Assembly: GCA_005406025.1 (NCBI GenBank)
Contig: BGZK01001230.1
Coordinates: 1 to 64,000, forward strand
Length of the DNA stretch: 64,000 bases
Reading direction: 5' to 3'
From: Eumeta japonica
Lineage: Eukaryota > Arthropoda > Insecta > Lepidoptera > Psychidae
Part shown: positions 24,901 to 34,578 of the stretch, piece by piece
Position numbering within the stretch: the stretch's first letter is position 1
Layout: every line of letters starts with the position of its first letter
Program-made: the position numbers and the translations under genes
Notes under the pieces: model-generated
What the model was told of the DNA's origin: nothing
Seen by the model: only the letters and a program-made list of their open reading frames with translations
The model's database searches: none

Positions 24901-25400
24901 ACTGTAAAATTACGATTAAACATAAAATTATGCAATTCATGACAATGTTAATGATTCATCAGTTATACATTAGTTTGTTTTAAAAGTTTGTAGCCATATG
25001 TAAGGAAATGTTGCAATAACATTTTATAAACATTAAAACACTACCTGATAGTATAAAATTGAAGAGACTGTTGATGAACTCGTCAAATACATGTAATTCA
25101 ACATATGTGTCCAAATTGTTTTTGGCCATTTCTTATATTGTTTAGAGAAATTCAGATAACAATATCAAATATCAATCATATTATTTGGTTATATTTACAT
25201 GTCCCAAAGGATGTTATTTTAATGTTGATGAAATAATCATAATGGCATTTGCTTTTGTCACAGTACTCATAAAACACATTAAATAGGTAACTACTTCTTT
25301 GTTATAGAAATATCTATACGGTAGTTTTGATTAAATTGACATATTGTAACAATTTATTATGAAACCCAAGTTATATTTTCAAGTAATCAATAATTTTTAT
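21940..25400. other. AT-rich region downstream of the SPRING gene
   Basis: Mostly featureless low-GC sequence. A 100-codon plus frame at 23771-24073 has an AT-driven composition and is not convincing. The possible coding remnants at 22912-23475 are listed separately. Confidence 0.5.
22912..23475 (-). other. Possible minus-strand coding remnants, unidentified
   Basis: Three short minus-strand frames lie in a row. 23472-23350 has words such as NDLDTDISSSNFTLISCMKF. It is followed in another frame by LILALSDKNRRVYQIFHF, and 23166-22912 ends ESLEITKVYPYATTRTDIDH before a stop. An acceptor-like TTTATTTTATAG precedes SSDGF at about 23100. The residue usage is less AT-driven than in the neighbouring sequence. 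It could be the end of a host gene on the same strand as SPRING, or a pseudogene. I do not recognise a family. Confidence 0.25.
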
Positions 25401-25416
25401 ACAAAGTTTATTAAAC

Positions 25417-25442
25417 AAAAAAAAAACAAAAAGAAGTTTATT
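25417..25442 (-). promoter_or_regulatory. Polyadenylation signals of the SPRING homologue
   Basis: AATAAA occurs on the minus strand at 25442-25437 and again at 25422-25417, 116 to 141 bases past the stop codon at 25558. This is a normal distance for an insect 3' untranslated region. Confidence 0.7.
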
Positions 25443-25557
25443 GAGCTCACCAATCCCAATCCCAAAATTACTTCATAATTTGTATGTATTATATATAACA
25501 ATATTGAAACCTATCAAAAGTCACAACTGCAGCTCCCATTCCTTATCATTTTGGGTG

Positions 25558-25746
25558 TTACGTGCCTGGAGTCTGGTCGCCAAAGCAATGTTTATGAGTG
25601 GGATCCTTGTAAGAGTTTTCATGAAGAACACTAATAGAACTCGTACGACACTTTGCTAGACACAATTCATAGTCATCAGACAAAGATCGGAATAACACAT
25701 TCTCACTAGCGGACAGTTTTGTTAGCACCAACTGCAGCATATCCCT
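25558..25746 (-). CDS. SPRING1: SPRING homologue exon 4
   Basis: 189 bases including the TAA. The acceptor GAATTACAG/AGGGAT is phase 0. It encodes the helix-like RDMLQLVLTKLSASENVLFR and the conserved C-terminus DYELCLAKCRTSS...HENSYKDPTHKHCFGD. It lies 6.3 kb from exon 3 because of the LINE insertion and other repeats in intron 3. Confidence 0.95.
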   Translation of the reverse strand, partial: RDMLQLVLTKLSASENVLFRSLSDDYELCLAKCRTSSISVLHENSYKDPTHKHCFGDQTPGT

Positions 25747-28700
25747 CTGTAATTCACAAAATTGTCATTATTTTACAAATATATTATATTTTTTAGTCTT
25801 ACATTACATAATTTCTTTTAAGCCCTTTGATTAATAAATTATATACTAAAATAAGCGCTTCAGATAGTATAATTATGAGAGACTAATTTAATATATAAAC
25901 ATTTACAATAAAATAATAGATATTGAATTGAATATGAATAGAAAAAAATAATATATGGAAATAACCAAAAAGAGCATGTTTCTTGTAATACAAAATGGGA
26001 CCTTTTAATTTTATATTATGTTTTTAGCCTTATAGTAATGCATATTGTATGAACATGTCAAGGGTCTACCTATTGTTATTATTAAAATTGGGCATATAAT
26101 GCCAAAAAAAAAATGTATGGGGATCTCTCTTTAACTTTTTATTATTTATTGTTATAGCGATTGCATTAATACACATCGTAAGACCATTTCAAGCATCTAC
26201 CTATTGCCACAATAAAAATTTGAGCAAAAAACATAATTCTTCTATGGAAAGGCCTCACTTTAATTTTATTATTTGCTGTTATGATGGCAATAGAAAAATA
26301 CCTACACTCTTTGATTCGAGCTCTGGCTGCCGTATGGTGTAACACTCACTTACATACTGCTCTGATTTACCGTAAATAATTAATTTCATCTTTTTGTTAA
26401 ATATCAAATGCTTAACACTAATTTTTATATAAATAGACTTTAATGAATATTATTTGATTCAGAGTATATTTTCTTTTTACAAATTTTTAACTGAAGTAAA
26501 TTCTACTCTGGGGTATTATTGGTTACATTTGGTGTACAACTAACTATTACTAACTAACTAACTAACCAATGAAATTATTAATATAATATAACACAACTTA
26601 TTTTTAATCCAGAAACGAAATCGTTAATTCCTTGTAATAAATCATTGGTAAAATAATAACTAAATAATTTCATTTGTGAGGTACTCGTAAAATCTTAACC
26701 TTATCGATCTGTTTTTTTTTGTCAATATTATAAAAAGGGCTTTTGTATATACTATCTATATATCTGTGCATGTGTATATTGTTATGTACATGATGATATA
26801 TTTTTATTACAATAAAACATTGCTAAAAATTTTGTAATCATATAAATAATAACTAAACTATTTTCGCAGTACTCTCGACAATACGGGTTAGCGTAATTGT
26901 CTAGTATATATGACGACGCATTTATCAAGGTGGCCCGGGTTCGAATCCAACATTAGCGCAATTTATTTTATGCGTTTTTTTTTCTCACTTTGTTTTTATC
27001 TAGTTTTATTTTAGTTATTATTATTATTTTTTTTATTATTTGTTTTTCTTTCATTATTTATTTAATTTTGTAAGTTACTGTTGTTAAATCTATTACTCTA
27101 ATTTTGTGGGCATTCAGTAATATTACATATATACCTGTGTCAATTAATTACGTGTAATTTATCGTTCGAGTTCATTCACTTTGTTTGATCATGAGTCGTA
27201 GACCTTCAATCCGTGATTTAGAGCTAAAGCTGAAGGCTGCACTCCTTGAACTCAAGGCGTCAAAAGAAATGTGTGATTGCCTAATAAGCGAGCGCGATGA
27301 TCACGAAACGGAAATCAGATCAGTTATATTCATGAATACAAAGTTAAAAGGCGAATTAGCCGAAATGGATGTAAAATGTAATGATCTAACTGATCAGCGC
27401 GACCGCTTGCAAGTTCTGGTGAGCGAAATGGACGACTGTCGGAATCACTACGAGCAGTCACTGCTGCAAATTCAAGTGCTTCAAGAGGAGGTGCATACAT
27501 GTAATATAAATATGGACAAATTGCAGCATGAGTTGGATCTCTGCAGAGTGAATGAGACCGTTAGATTGTGTGATTCGTTGCTGGACAGTACTGCACGACT
27601 TGATAATCGGAAGCAATATTTCTTTTACTCAAGTAGTAGTAAAAAATTAAGAAATTTTTTAAATTGAATAAGTTTATCAGACGTTCCAAAAAAATGATTA
27701 GACAATTAAACTTGAGTCACAAAAAAATTAATTATAAAAAGCAAAATATAGATTTACTCAAATCTATAAATAATTATGAAACGAAATTATTTGAAAGAGA
27801 TTCTGAGTGTCAAAGTCTGCAGGACCAAATGAGTCGCTTACAAAATAGTCTAGCAGAATTATCTGCCCGGATTGAGCCGCGCAATTTTAATTACACGTTA
27901 GATATTAAATTAAATAGCGACATGTCGGATGATGGTTTGGATTGCACAGCTTCCAATAAAAAAACCGAGCAGAGTATTGCTCTTAACGACAAAAATGCAA
28001 GCATACCTGAAAGTGTGACCAGTGCACTCCACGCCGTTATAAACAATGAGAACGAGACAGTAATTTATTCCGACGAATTAGGTATCGGATTGGGCCCCAT
28101 GTTGAGCGGTTATATGAATCACCGGGTAACGAATATTTGCATGCCTGGTGCTTCATATATTAACATTCTTAACAAAATTTTAAATCATACACATAACAAA
28201 AACACAACAATAATTATATTAGTTGGAAATTGTTTTGGTTTAAAAAAAAAAAAAGAAATTATTGTTGGGTTTACCCGCCTCTTAGAGTGGTCCAATCAAA
28301 ATAGTATCAAATTATTTTTGTGTGCTTTTCCGTTTGCTAGTGGATTAACGGAGAAGCAACTTAACCATGCCCATAAATTGAATATTTTAATGTACAACAT
28401 GACATGGCGTCATAGTGATGCAAATATGTATTTTTTTCGACATAAATAAATTTAATTATAATATTATTTTGACAAAGGATAGGATGTTCCTATCAAATTA
28501 TTTTAAGCGACATTTGGCTAAATTATTAGCCTTTAATATACATTCTGCTATATTATATAATACAGCAGGATTTAGTTCTAAGAACGACTGTGGCTCGCTT
28601 GAATCTGTGGGATCTGATATTGAGCAGAGTTCTACGGATTTAAACGGGCAGCTACGACAAAGAGAAAACCTGATTCACTTAATTCAGTAAATAAGAGCAA

Positions 28701-31700
28701 ACAGGGTTCTCTCGGCAATAATGAATTTACACAATTAGTTTCAAATAACATTAACACTAATGATAAGATAACGGAGAGTGGCTCAAGCATTATGTCGCAT
28801 AAAATTAGAGCAGCATATACAAATGTAAATAATAATAGCATATGTAAAAACAATAATAAAGATCAATGTATTCTCAACCTGGTGCATCAAAATATTCAAG
28901 GTATGCAAAATAAGGAGCTGGAGATTGAACTATTTATGAGCTATGCTAATATCGATATTTTATGTATTACGGAACATTGGCTCAGGAACTACCAGCTCCA
29001 ATTTGGTTTTGTCAATCACCAGGTTGCTAGCTCCTTCAGCAGAGAGATCAATACGTGGCGGATCCTTAATATTAATAAGGAATAATTTAAAGTTTAAGGA
29101 AAGAAAGGATATTGTGAGCCTTTCTGTTGAGCGAGTTATTGAAATAGCCTGTGTGGAGCTCGAGCGGCTAGTTGTAATGAGCGTATACAGACCCCCTCAT
29201 TCCTCCTATGAATTATTTGAGTCTGTAATGGATCAAGCTTTATGTAAAATTAGTGATAAAAGTAAACAAATAGCAATATGTGGAGACTTTAATGTAGATT
29301 TACTTGATGCCAGTAATCGCGGCGGTGAAATTTTGGAGTTTTTCGGCTGTTATAATCTGTCTAATCTCTTTTTAGTTCCGACGAGGATATCTTCTACCTG
29401 TGAAACTTGTATCGACAACATCTATACAAATATTGAACCACAGGAGAAATTTATTATTCGAAATTTAAAATCAGACCACAGCGGTCAATTTGTGTCTTTA
29501 GAATATCGGTTGACAAAAATCTTAAAAGAAACATAATTTGTGTACCGGTGAACGAAAAGCGCCTTATTCAATTTAGAGAAAATATCATACGGAGAGTTCC
29601 GAGTTTCAGTGCTGTGATGATTCCAATAAGATGTATAATTTAATGTTTAACATGATAAAAATGGAATATGATAATGTATTTAAAGTGAAAAATGTTAAAA
29701 TAAATAAAAATTGTCATTTAGCGATTGGGCAACAGTGGGAATTTATAAAAGTAGAAGAAGACTGTATGAGCTTTATGACGAGAGGACTTTTAATAATAGC
29801 GAGAGTTTTGCCAAATATATAACAAAATACTCAAAATTTTAAACGTGTTTGCATCGCGGCTAAAGCCAAACACATAAATAGTAAAATAAAAATAGTAATA
29901 ATGTTATGAAAACGACTTGGGGTGTCATAAAGAACGAGACTGGAAAAATTAGGAGCCGAGTTATTGACTTTAAACTTAAGTTAGATGACAAAACCTTGAA
30001 TGAAGACACGGAGGTTGCTAAGGCCTTTGAAACGTTCTTTACTGACATTCCTGTTTTCACTACGAGTTCTCTTAACTCATCTCCCGCTCTTGCCGAATCA
30101 TTACTGAGGAATAATAGTTCGATTTGTGATATTAATTTGGAATTTAAATTTAAACATGTTAGTTCTGAAGAAGTTATCAAAACGTTTAAATCTCTAGACA
30201 TGAAGAGAACTGCTGACATTCATGGTCTTTCTATTATAATTGTAAACTCAATTATAGATTATATTGCGCCGCATTTGGCGTTTATCTTTAATAAGTGTTT
30301 AGATGATGGCGTGTTTCCCGATTTGATGAAAGATAGTAAAGTAATTCCATTATTTAAAGGCGGTAGTGCATCAAGCCCAATAACTTTAGACCCATATCTA
30401 TACTACCGTCACTTAGCAAAATATTCGAAAAATTAATCCTAAAGCAGTTGTTAGTACATTTTATACCAATAAATTAATGTCAAATAAACAATTCGGTTTT
30501 ACTCGGGTCGCTCAACAATCGATGCTGGCGTTGAGCTTGTGCAACATATTTTTGAGCCTGGGAGGATTCGCGAGATGCAATTAGCATATTTTGCGATCTC
30601 TCAAGGCTTTTGATTGTGTTCATCATGAAACTCTGATCGGGAAACTACGTCACTATGGAGTAACAGGCCGGGCACTCGACCTTCTGAAGTCGTATTTGAG
30701 TAACAGGGTTCAGAGGGTTGATGTCAATGGTAAGAAATCGTCTGGATCCATAGTTCACATGGGTGTACCGCAGGGATCAATTCTTGGTCCCTTCTCTTTA
30801 GTCTACATAAATGATTTGCCTAGCCTTGTTAAGGATGCTCATGAGATAGTATTGTTTGCAGATGATACTTCTTTGTTATTCAAAGTTAAAAGACAACAGC
30901 CTACTTATGACGATGTGAACAATGCTATCTCTAAGGTAGAGAAATGGTTTACTGCAAATAACTTACTTCTTAATGAAATGAAAACAAAATGTATAAGATT
31001 CTCACTTCCAAATGTAAGACATGGATCTGGAACTATTTCAGTACGCAACAAAGAATTGGAGTTTGTTAATTCTACAGTGTTCCTAGGAATTACTTTAGAT
31101 GACAGGCTTCAATGGGGTCCTCATATAAGTAAGTTGGCGAAAAGGCTTAGCTCTGCCGCCTATGCTGTCAAAAAAATGAGAAATTTATCGGATGTCGAAA
31201 CTGCCAGATTGGTTTATTTTGGCTGTTTCCATAGTCTAATGTCGTATGGTATCTTGCTCTGGGAAACGCCCGGATATTCAGAAAATTTTCGTGTTGCAGA
31301 AGCGGGCCGTTCGCGCAATTTACAAGCTCGGACCTCGTACATCCCTTAGAAATAAGTTTAAGGAAATTGGAATTTTAACCCTGGCATCTCAATTCATTTA
31401 TGAAAATTTATTATATGTAAAAAATTTAGAAATGTTTAAAAGAAATAGTAGTCGACATAATCTCAATACCAGAAATAAAAATAAACTGAATTCACATGTT
31501 AGTCGACTAAGTAAAGTCTCAAATTCATTCAGAGGGCTCTGTGTGCGCCTATTCAATAAGGTTCCTGTAGATATACAAGATTTACCCTACATAAATTTAA
31601 GAGTGTTATTAAACAATCACTCAGTAAAAAGGGTACTATGCAATTTCTGAATATTTAGAAGACAAAAATCAATGGGCATAAGCGGCTCGACCTCTTACCG

Positions 31701-33392
31701 GGCTGTGTCATTCCTAATTTGTTTTGTATTTGTTTTGGCTATGTATGTGCAAATTAGAAAAGAGCTACCCTTAAGTTTCTTGCTCGTTCTTCTTGAGGGA
31801 AACTGCCTTCCGAACGAGCAGTAAAGTGTAAATTCACAAAATATGATGACGTATTTCAAGTGTTATTTTGTAACCTATGAAATAAAGATATTTTGAATTT
31901 GAATTTGAATTTGAATTTGAATTTGAAAAATTAACCATCTTACAGTTCATGAGATACAGCCTTCTGTCGGATAGACGGACAGCAGAGGTTTAGTATCAGG
32001 GTCCCATTGACACCCTTTATATACGGAACTAAAAAAAGAGTGTAACTTGTAATACCTTTTTAGGATCTAAGCAGCAGGAGACACAATACTCATAAACAAT
32101 ACAACAGTTGTTGTCAATGCACGTCTTACAATAGTATCTCTTTGTAGAGTCTACGTGAATATCACAACAACCAGTTTTCAAAACATCTGGTCTTCGACAG
32201 ATGTAACCTAAAAATATCAAAAAAAGAATTATTACACTGTATTTATATTTAAAAAGCAGAAAAACAATAAAGTAATACCTCTGTCATCAACAATTAATGA
32301 TTTTCCTTGAACAGAGTTCCGACATCTTATGCTGTCTATGGTCTCATTGTGCTCTTGTAGTGTCCTCCATACAAAAGGTTTGTGCTCTACAGACAATTCT
32401 TCAAAAGTAGACTTATGAGTAGCACCCTAAAAATCATTATTATAAACAATACAGAGATAAAATAAATGACATGTCTAAGCTCACACAACTATTTCTGAGG
32501 GGGGTCCCATGAAAACTCTATCCTGGATGATTTTAATTAATCATAATTTGGTCTGCAAAGTATTTCTAGAACATTCTAATTGTCCATCCATTACACATTT
32601 ACTCTATAAATTTCTTTCATCAATCTAAATCAATGCATGCATTCCAGATAGCCTAATACCTCAATATACACTTTTCTATACCATATTCTTCATATTTACT
32701 TTTATAACAGACTATTCTTATCCTATTAATATTATAGATGTGAAAGCTTCTATGCTTGGATGTTTGCTAATCAAGCTTTAACGGCTGAATAGAATTATCT
32801 GAAACTTTATAGTATTGTAGTTTATATATCAGAATAACATATAGGCCATAATTTATAAAGATACTAATTTTTGCTAGCGTCTTTGCTTATGTGATCAAAA
32901 AACAAATTCTTATGCTGATTGGTTATTGATAACAATAATATTTAAGAGAGATCAAAGTTCAATATCAGTTTGGGATCGAAATTGTTAGCAAGATCAGGAT
33001 CACGAGCATAAGTGAGACCATTTCATAACAAAAACATTTGAGGCATTATGTGTGTTTTAGGTGTAAGAAGTGTAAGATTTTTCTGGTACAGAATTAAGAA
33101 TTGAGGGCTGAGATAAGGGACATGGTTGATAATGTCATCAACCAATATAAAAAATCAAACAATTAGTTGTAAGTCCACGCAAGCGGAGCTGTGAGTGAAC
33201 TATGTATACATCGAAAAGAAACATAACTTATAGCGGGAACAGAATAAGAATGAAAAGCAGAGCCAGAACTGAAACTAAAAGAAGGAACAACATTGAGATC
33301 GTGATTCACAAAGCGTGATTGCTTGATATAGGGGATGAAAGAATTAATTCAATATCCATGTGTGTGGAGCCGCATGCAAAAGCTAATATGAC

Positions 33393-33427
<35 letters not shown>

Positions 33428-34578
33428 TATGTGCAGAAACACTATTTCTGTAACTGTTTTCACTTTTATATCTATTTTACCATACCTAATTCCCTTTATA
33501 AGGAATCAAAACTCCTTTACAAACGGCTAAATATACTTTCTGCATAATAGTGAATATAATAATTCTCTTTAATTTTTGACTTTACTCGCTATTCAATATT
33601 TCCCTTGTCTTCACTGTTATTTACGAAATCATAGACAAGGTTATTAACTTATTCAGCTTTTCCACTTTCTTTCATGATAAAAAAGGTGTTGACAATTTTG
33701 GTTTTTTGAACATAAGGCTGAGCTTGCTTACATTTCTTTTACCTCTTTCGTTTTATTAAAAAAAAAAAGTACTTTTAAGCAAAATTTTACCATATCTTAC
33801 AACTTGCACAGCAATATTACAATGTTAACATTTGATGAGTAACTAACACATTCTTAATTTACATTTATACTCTTACTAATCATATAAGCAGTCTCATAGT
33901 AATTGAATAGCCACGAGGCACTTCATGCTGCTGTCCGATACCCCTATGGACTAATTCCTTAAAGTCCAATTTGTTGGGACTTCCAATTGCAATGTTTGCA
34001 ACCAATTTTGCAGGATAATTCATAGCTATTTTCATTATCATTTTTATTGATAATTTTTACATACAATTTGCTAACAATGCTGAGTTTTATAGTGCAATAA
34101 CATAACCATTTATATCATAAGCCTTTCCCTTTTAGCAGAGATATGATGGCTTTGCACCCATTATCTGCCACCTCTATGCTTTACCAACACTATACAGGCT
34201 TGCTACTAATCTTAGCCTATCTTTAGCGTAACTAAATCGTCAGATATACGATGAAGAATCTTATCAAATTCGTCAGCTTTCCAATTTCTACCAATAGTTT
34301 CGAAACTTCTATATCAATGACATTTTTATCATCATTCATATATTGTCGCGGTGTATTTGAATGTAATTTCACATGTAACGAAACCGTTTGATGTTTTTCG
34401 TTTAATAAGCATACATCATCATCTGACTCTGCTAGCAATTGGTAGTATGTGAAGTGTAAAATATAGTTATACTAACCCCTTTAAGTAAGCTAACCACGCA
34501 ATAGGTCAAAGAAGATACAAAAATAATGCCCAAAACAAGCCTTCTTCTAATAAAACGTACAACTGCAGCATACCACAT
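25558..34578 (-). CDS. SPRING1: SPRING (C12orf49) homologue, four-exon gene
   Basis: The exons 34578-34477, 32426-32279, 32207-32056 and 25746-25558 join in phase into 196 residues; the human protein has 205. Known role: a Golgi membrane glycoprotein that licenses maturation of site-1 protease (MBTPS1) and so supports SREBP activation. Visible here: a basic RRR followed by a hydrophobic segment (about residues 14-33) near the N-terminus, an NET glycosylation site at residue 61, and the family block CRNSVQGKSLIVDD at 69-82. The cysteine-rich core GYICRR...GCC...YYCKTC...NNCC..YEYCVSCC spans 84-129, and the tail DYELCLAKCRTSS...HENSYKDP...HCFGD spans 159-191. All family cysteines I know of appear present. 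The start is the first ATG after an in-frame stop and fits the membrane-anchor layout. All introns are GT-AG. Intron 3 (6309 bp) holds an antisense LINE. No defect is visible, so the gene is probably functional. Confidence 0.94.
25996..26290 (+). repeat. Tandem ~125-bp repeat related to dispersed family A
   Basis: Three diverged units start near 25996 (GGGACC), 26120 (GGGGATC) and 26247 (AAAGGCCTC). Each continues with TTTAATTTT..TATTAT, a TTGTTATAG-like word, an AATACA/AATGCA word and CTACCTATTG. The same word order occurs in the family A copy at 58985-59460. The third unit stops abruptly at about 26290 and its continuation seems to be at 31927, after the LINE. Confidence 0.6.
26885..26965 (+). 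repeat. tRNA-like sequence (SINE head or tRNA relic)
   Basis: GGTTAGCGTAATTGTCTAGTA resembles an A box and GGGTTCGAATCC a perfect B box, spaced as in a tRNA. I cannot pair a convincing acceptor stem, so a functional tRNA is unlikely. It lies in SPRING intron 3, upstream of the LINE open frames. Confidence 0.4.
27185..28690 (+). pseudogene. LINE ORF1: coiled coil plus esterase-like domain
   Basis: The first frame (27185-27667) is almost entirely heptad-like, with RDLELKLKAALLELKASKEM at its start. It continues after a frame change in 27664-28449 with more coiled coil. The esterase-like block VIYSDELGIGLGPMLSGYMN, then CMPGASYINILNKI and TTIIILVGNCFG follows. A further frame change at about 28440 leads to LTKDRMFLSNYFKRHLAKLL and NIHSA, the usual end of this domain. 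CR1-type ORF1 proteins with such domains are thought to bind RNA or membranes. The canonical GDS serine motif reads YSDELG here, so catalysis is doubtful. Confidence 0.82.
28691..31650 (+). pseudogene. LINE ORF2: endonuclease and reverse transcriptase, frameshifted
   Basis: The apurinic endonuclease is seen in order. LVHQNIQGMQNKELEIEL and ITEHWL are at 28880-29000. RGGSLILIRN, VYRPPHSSY, ICGDFNVDLL and LKSDHSGQFV lie at 29070-29500. A linker and template-grip region (29530-29900) is decayed. The reverse transcriptase follows: DIHGLSI and VIPLFKGG at about 30215-30370, FDCVHHETLIGKLRHYGV at 30610-30660, MGVPQGSILGP at 30760, and the catalytic FADDTSLLF at about 30855. The thumb and C-terminal part (RAVRAIYKLGPRTS, LLYVKNLE) run to 31650. 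At least five frame changes and several stops occur. The GDFN and FADD catalytic words are intact. Confidence 0.93.
31892..31926 (+). repeat. (GAATTT)n 3' tail of the LINE
   Basis: About six repeats of the hexamer GAATTT follow an AATAAAGATATTTT word. It marks the 3' terminus of the element and gives its orientation. Confidence 0.92.
31927..32035 (+). repeat. Dispersed family A fragment, right half
   Basis: CAGTTCATGAGATACAGCC, then GGATAGACGGACAGCAGAGG, CAGGGTCCCATTGACACCCT and ACGGAAC form the right part of family A as seen at 58985-59460. It starts immediately after the LINE tail and ends just before SPRING exon 3. Confidence 0.7.
32056..32207 (-). CDS. SPRING1: SPRING homologue exon 3, cysteine-rich core
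   Basis: 152 bases. The acceptor is TATTTTTAG/GTTACA and the donor AAAAAG/GTATTA, phase 0. Intron 2 between exons 2 and 3 is only 71 bases. It contains ten of the core cysteines, including the diagnostic NNCCIVYEYCVSCC motif. Confidence 0.96.
32279..32426 (-). CDS. SPRING1: SPRING homologue exon 2
   Basis: 148 bases. The acceptor is TTTTTAG/GGTGCT in phase 0 and the donor AGAG/GTATTA leaves phase 1. It encodes the lumenal linker HKPFVWRTLQEHNETI with an N-glycosylation sequon, then CRNSVQGKSLIVDDR, which matches the family block CRNS.QGK.LI.D. Confidence 0.93.
32427..34476 (-). other. SPRING1: Intron 1 of the SPRING homologue
   Basis: A 2050-base GT-AG intron. It contains an antisense copy of the lepidopteran tail signature (GGAGCCGCATGCAAAAGCTA at 33366-33385), a (TA)n tract at 33396-33422 and repeat-like words near 32755-32870. 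A 68-codon minus frame at 34438-34232 is not an exon (see rejected items). Confidence 0.8.
34477..34578 (-). CDS. SPRING1: SPRING homologue exon 1
   Basis: 34 codons. MWYAAVVRFIRRRL is followed by a hydrophobic stretch GIIFVSSLTYCVVSLL, giving a short cytosolic basic tail and a signal-anchor-like membrane span. The donor is GGG/GTTAGT, phase 0. A TAA stands in frame 30 bases upstream of the ATG. Confidence 0.85.

Larger units (their letters stand above)
27185..31926 (+). mobile_element. CR1-like non-LTR retrotransposon, antisense in SPRING intron 3
   Basis: The order is a coiled-coil region, an esterase-like ORF1, an endonuclease plus reverse transcriptase ORF2, a 3' untranslated region with AATAAA, and a terminal (GAATTT)n tract instead of poly(A). 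ORF1 with a coiled coil and an SGNH-type esterase, together with a short-repeat tail, points to the CR1 superfamily (CR1/Daphne-type). The exact clade needs a tree. Frameshifts break both ORFs, so the copy is inactive. The 5' boundary is uncertain: the coding part starts at 27185, but the element may begin near 26290, where a family A repeat is interrupted. Its orientation is opposite to the host gene. Confidence 0.9.

Noticed and set aside
26885..26965. A functional tRNA gene
   Set aside because: The A and B boxes fit, but no seven-pair acceptor stem or clear anticodon arm can be drawn.
34232..34438. A minus-strand 68-codon frame that looks like SPRING exon 2 right after exon 1
   Set aside because: It would need a 50-base intron with a poor acceptor. 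The product does not contain the family's linker, and the exon at 32426 joins exon 1 in phase with the expected sequence.
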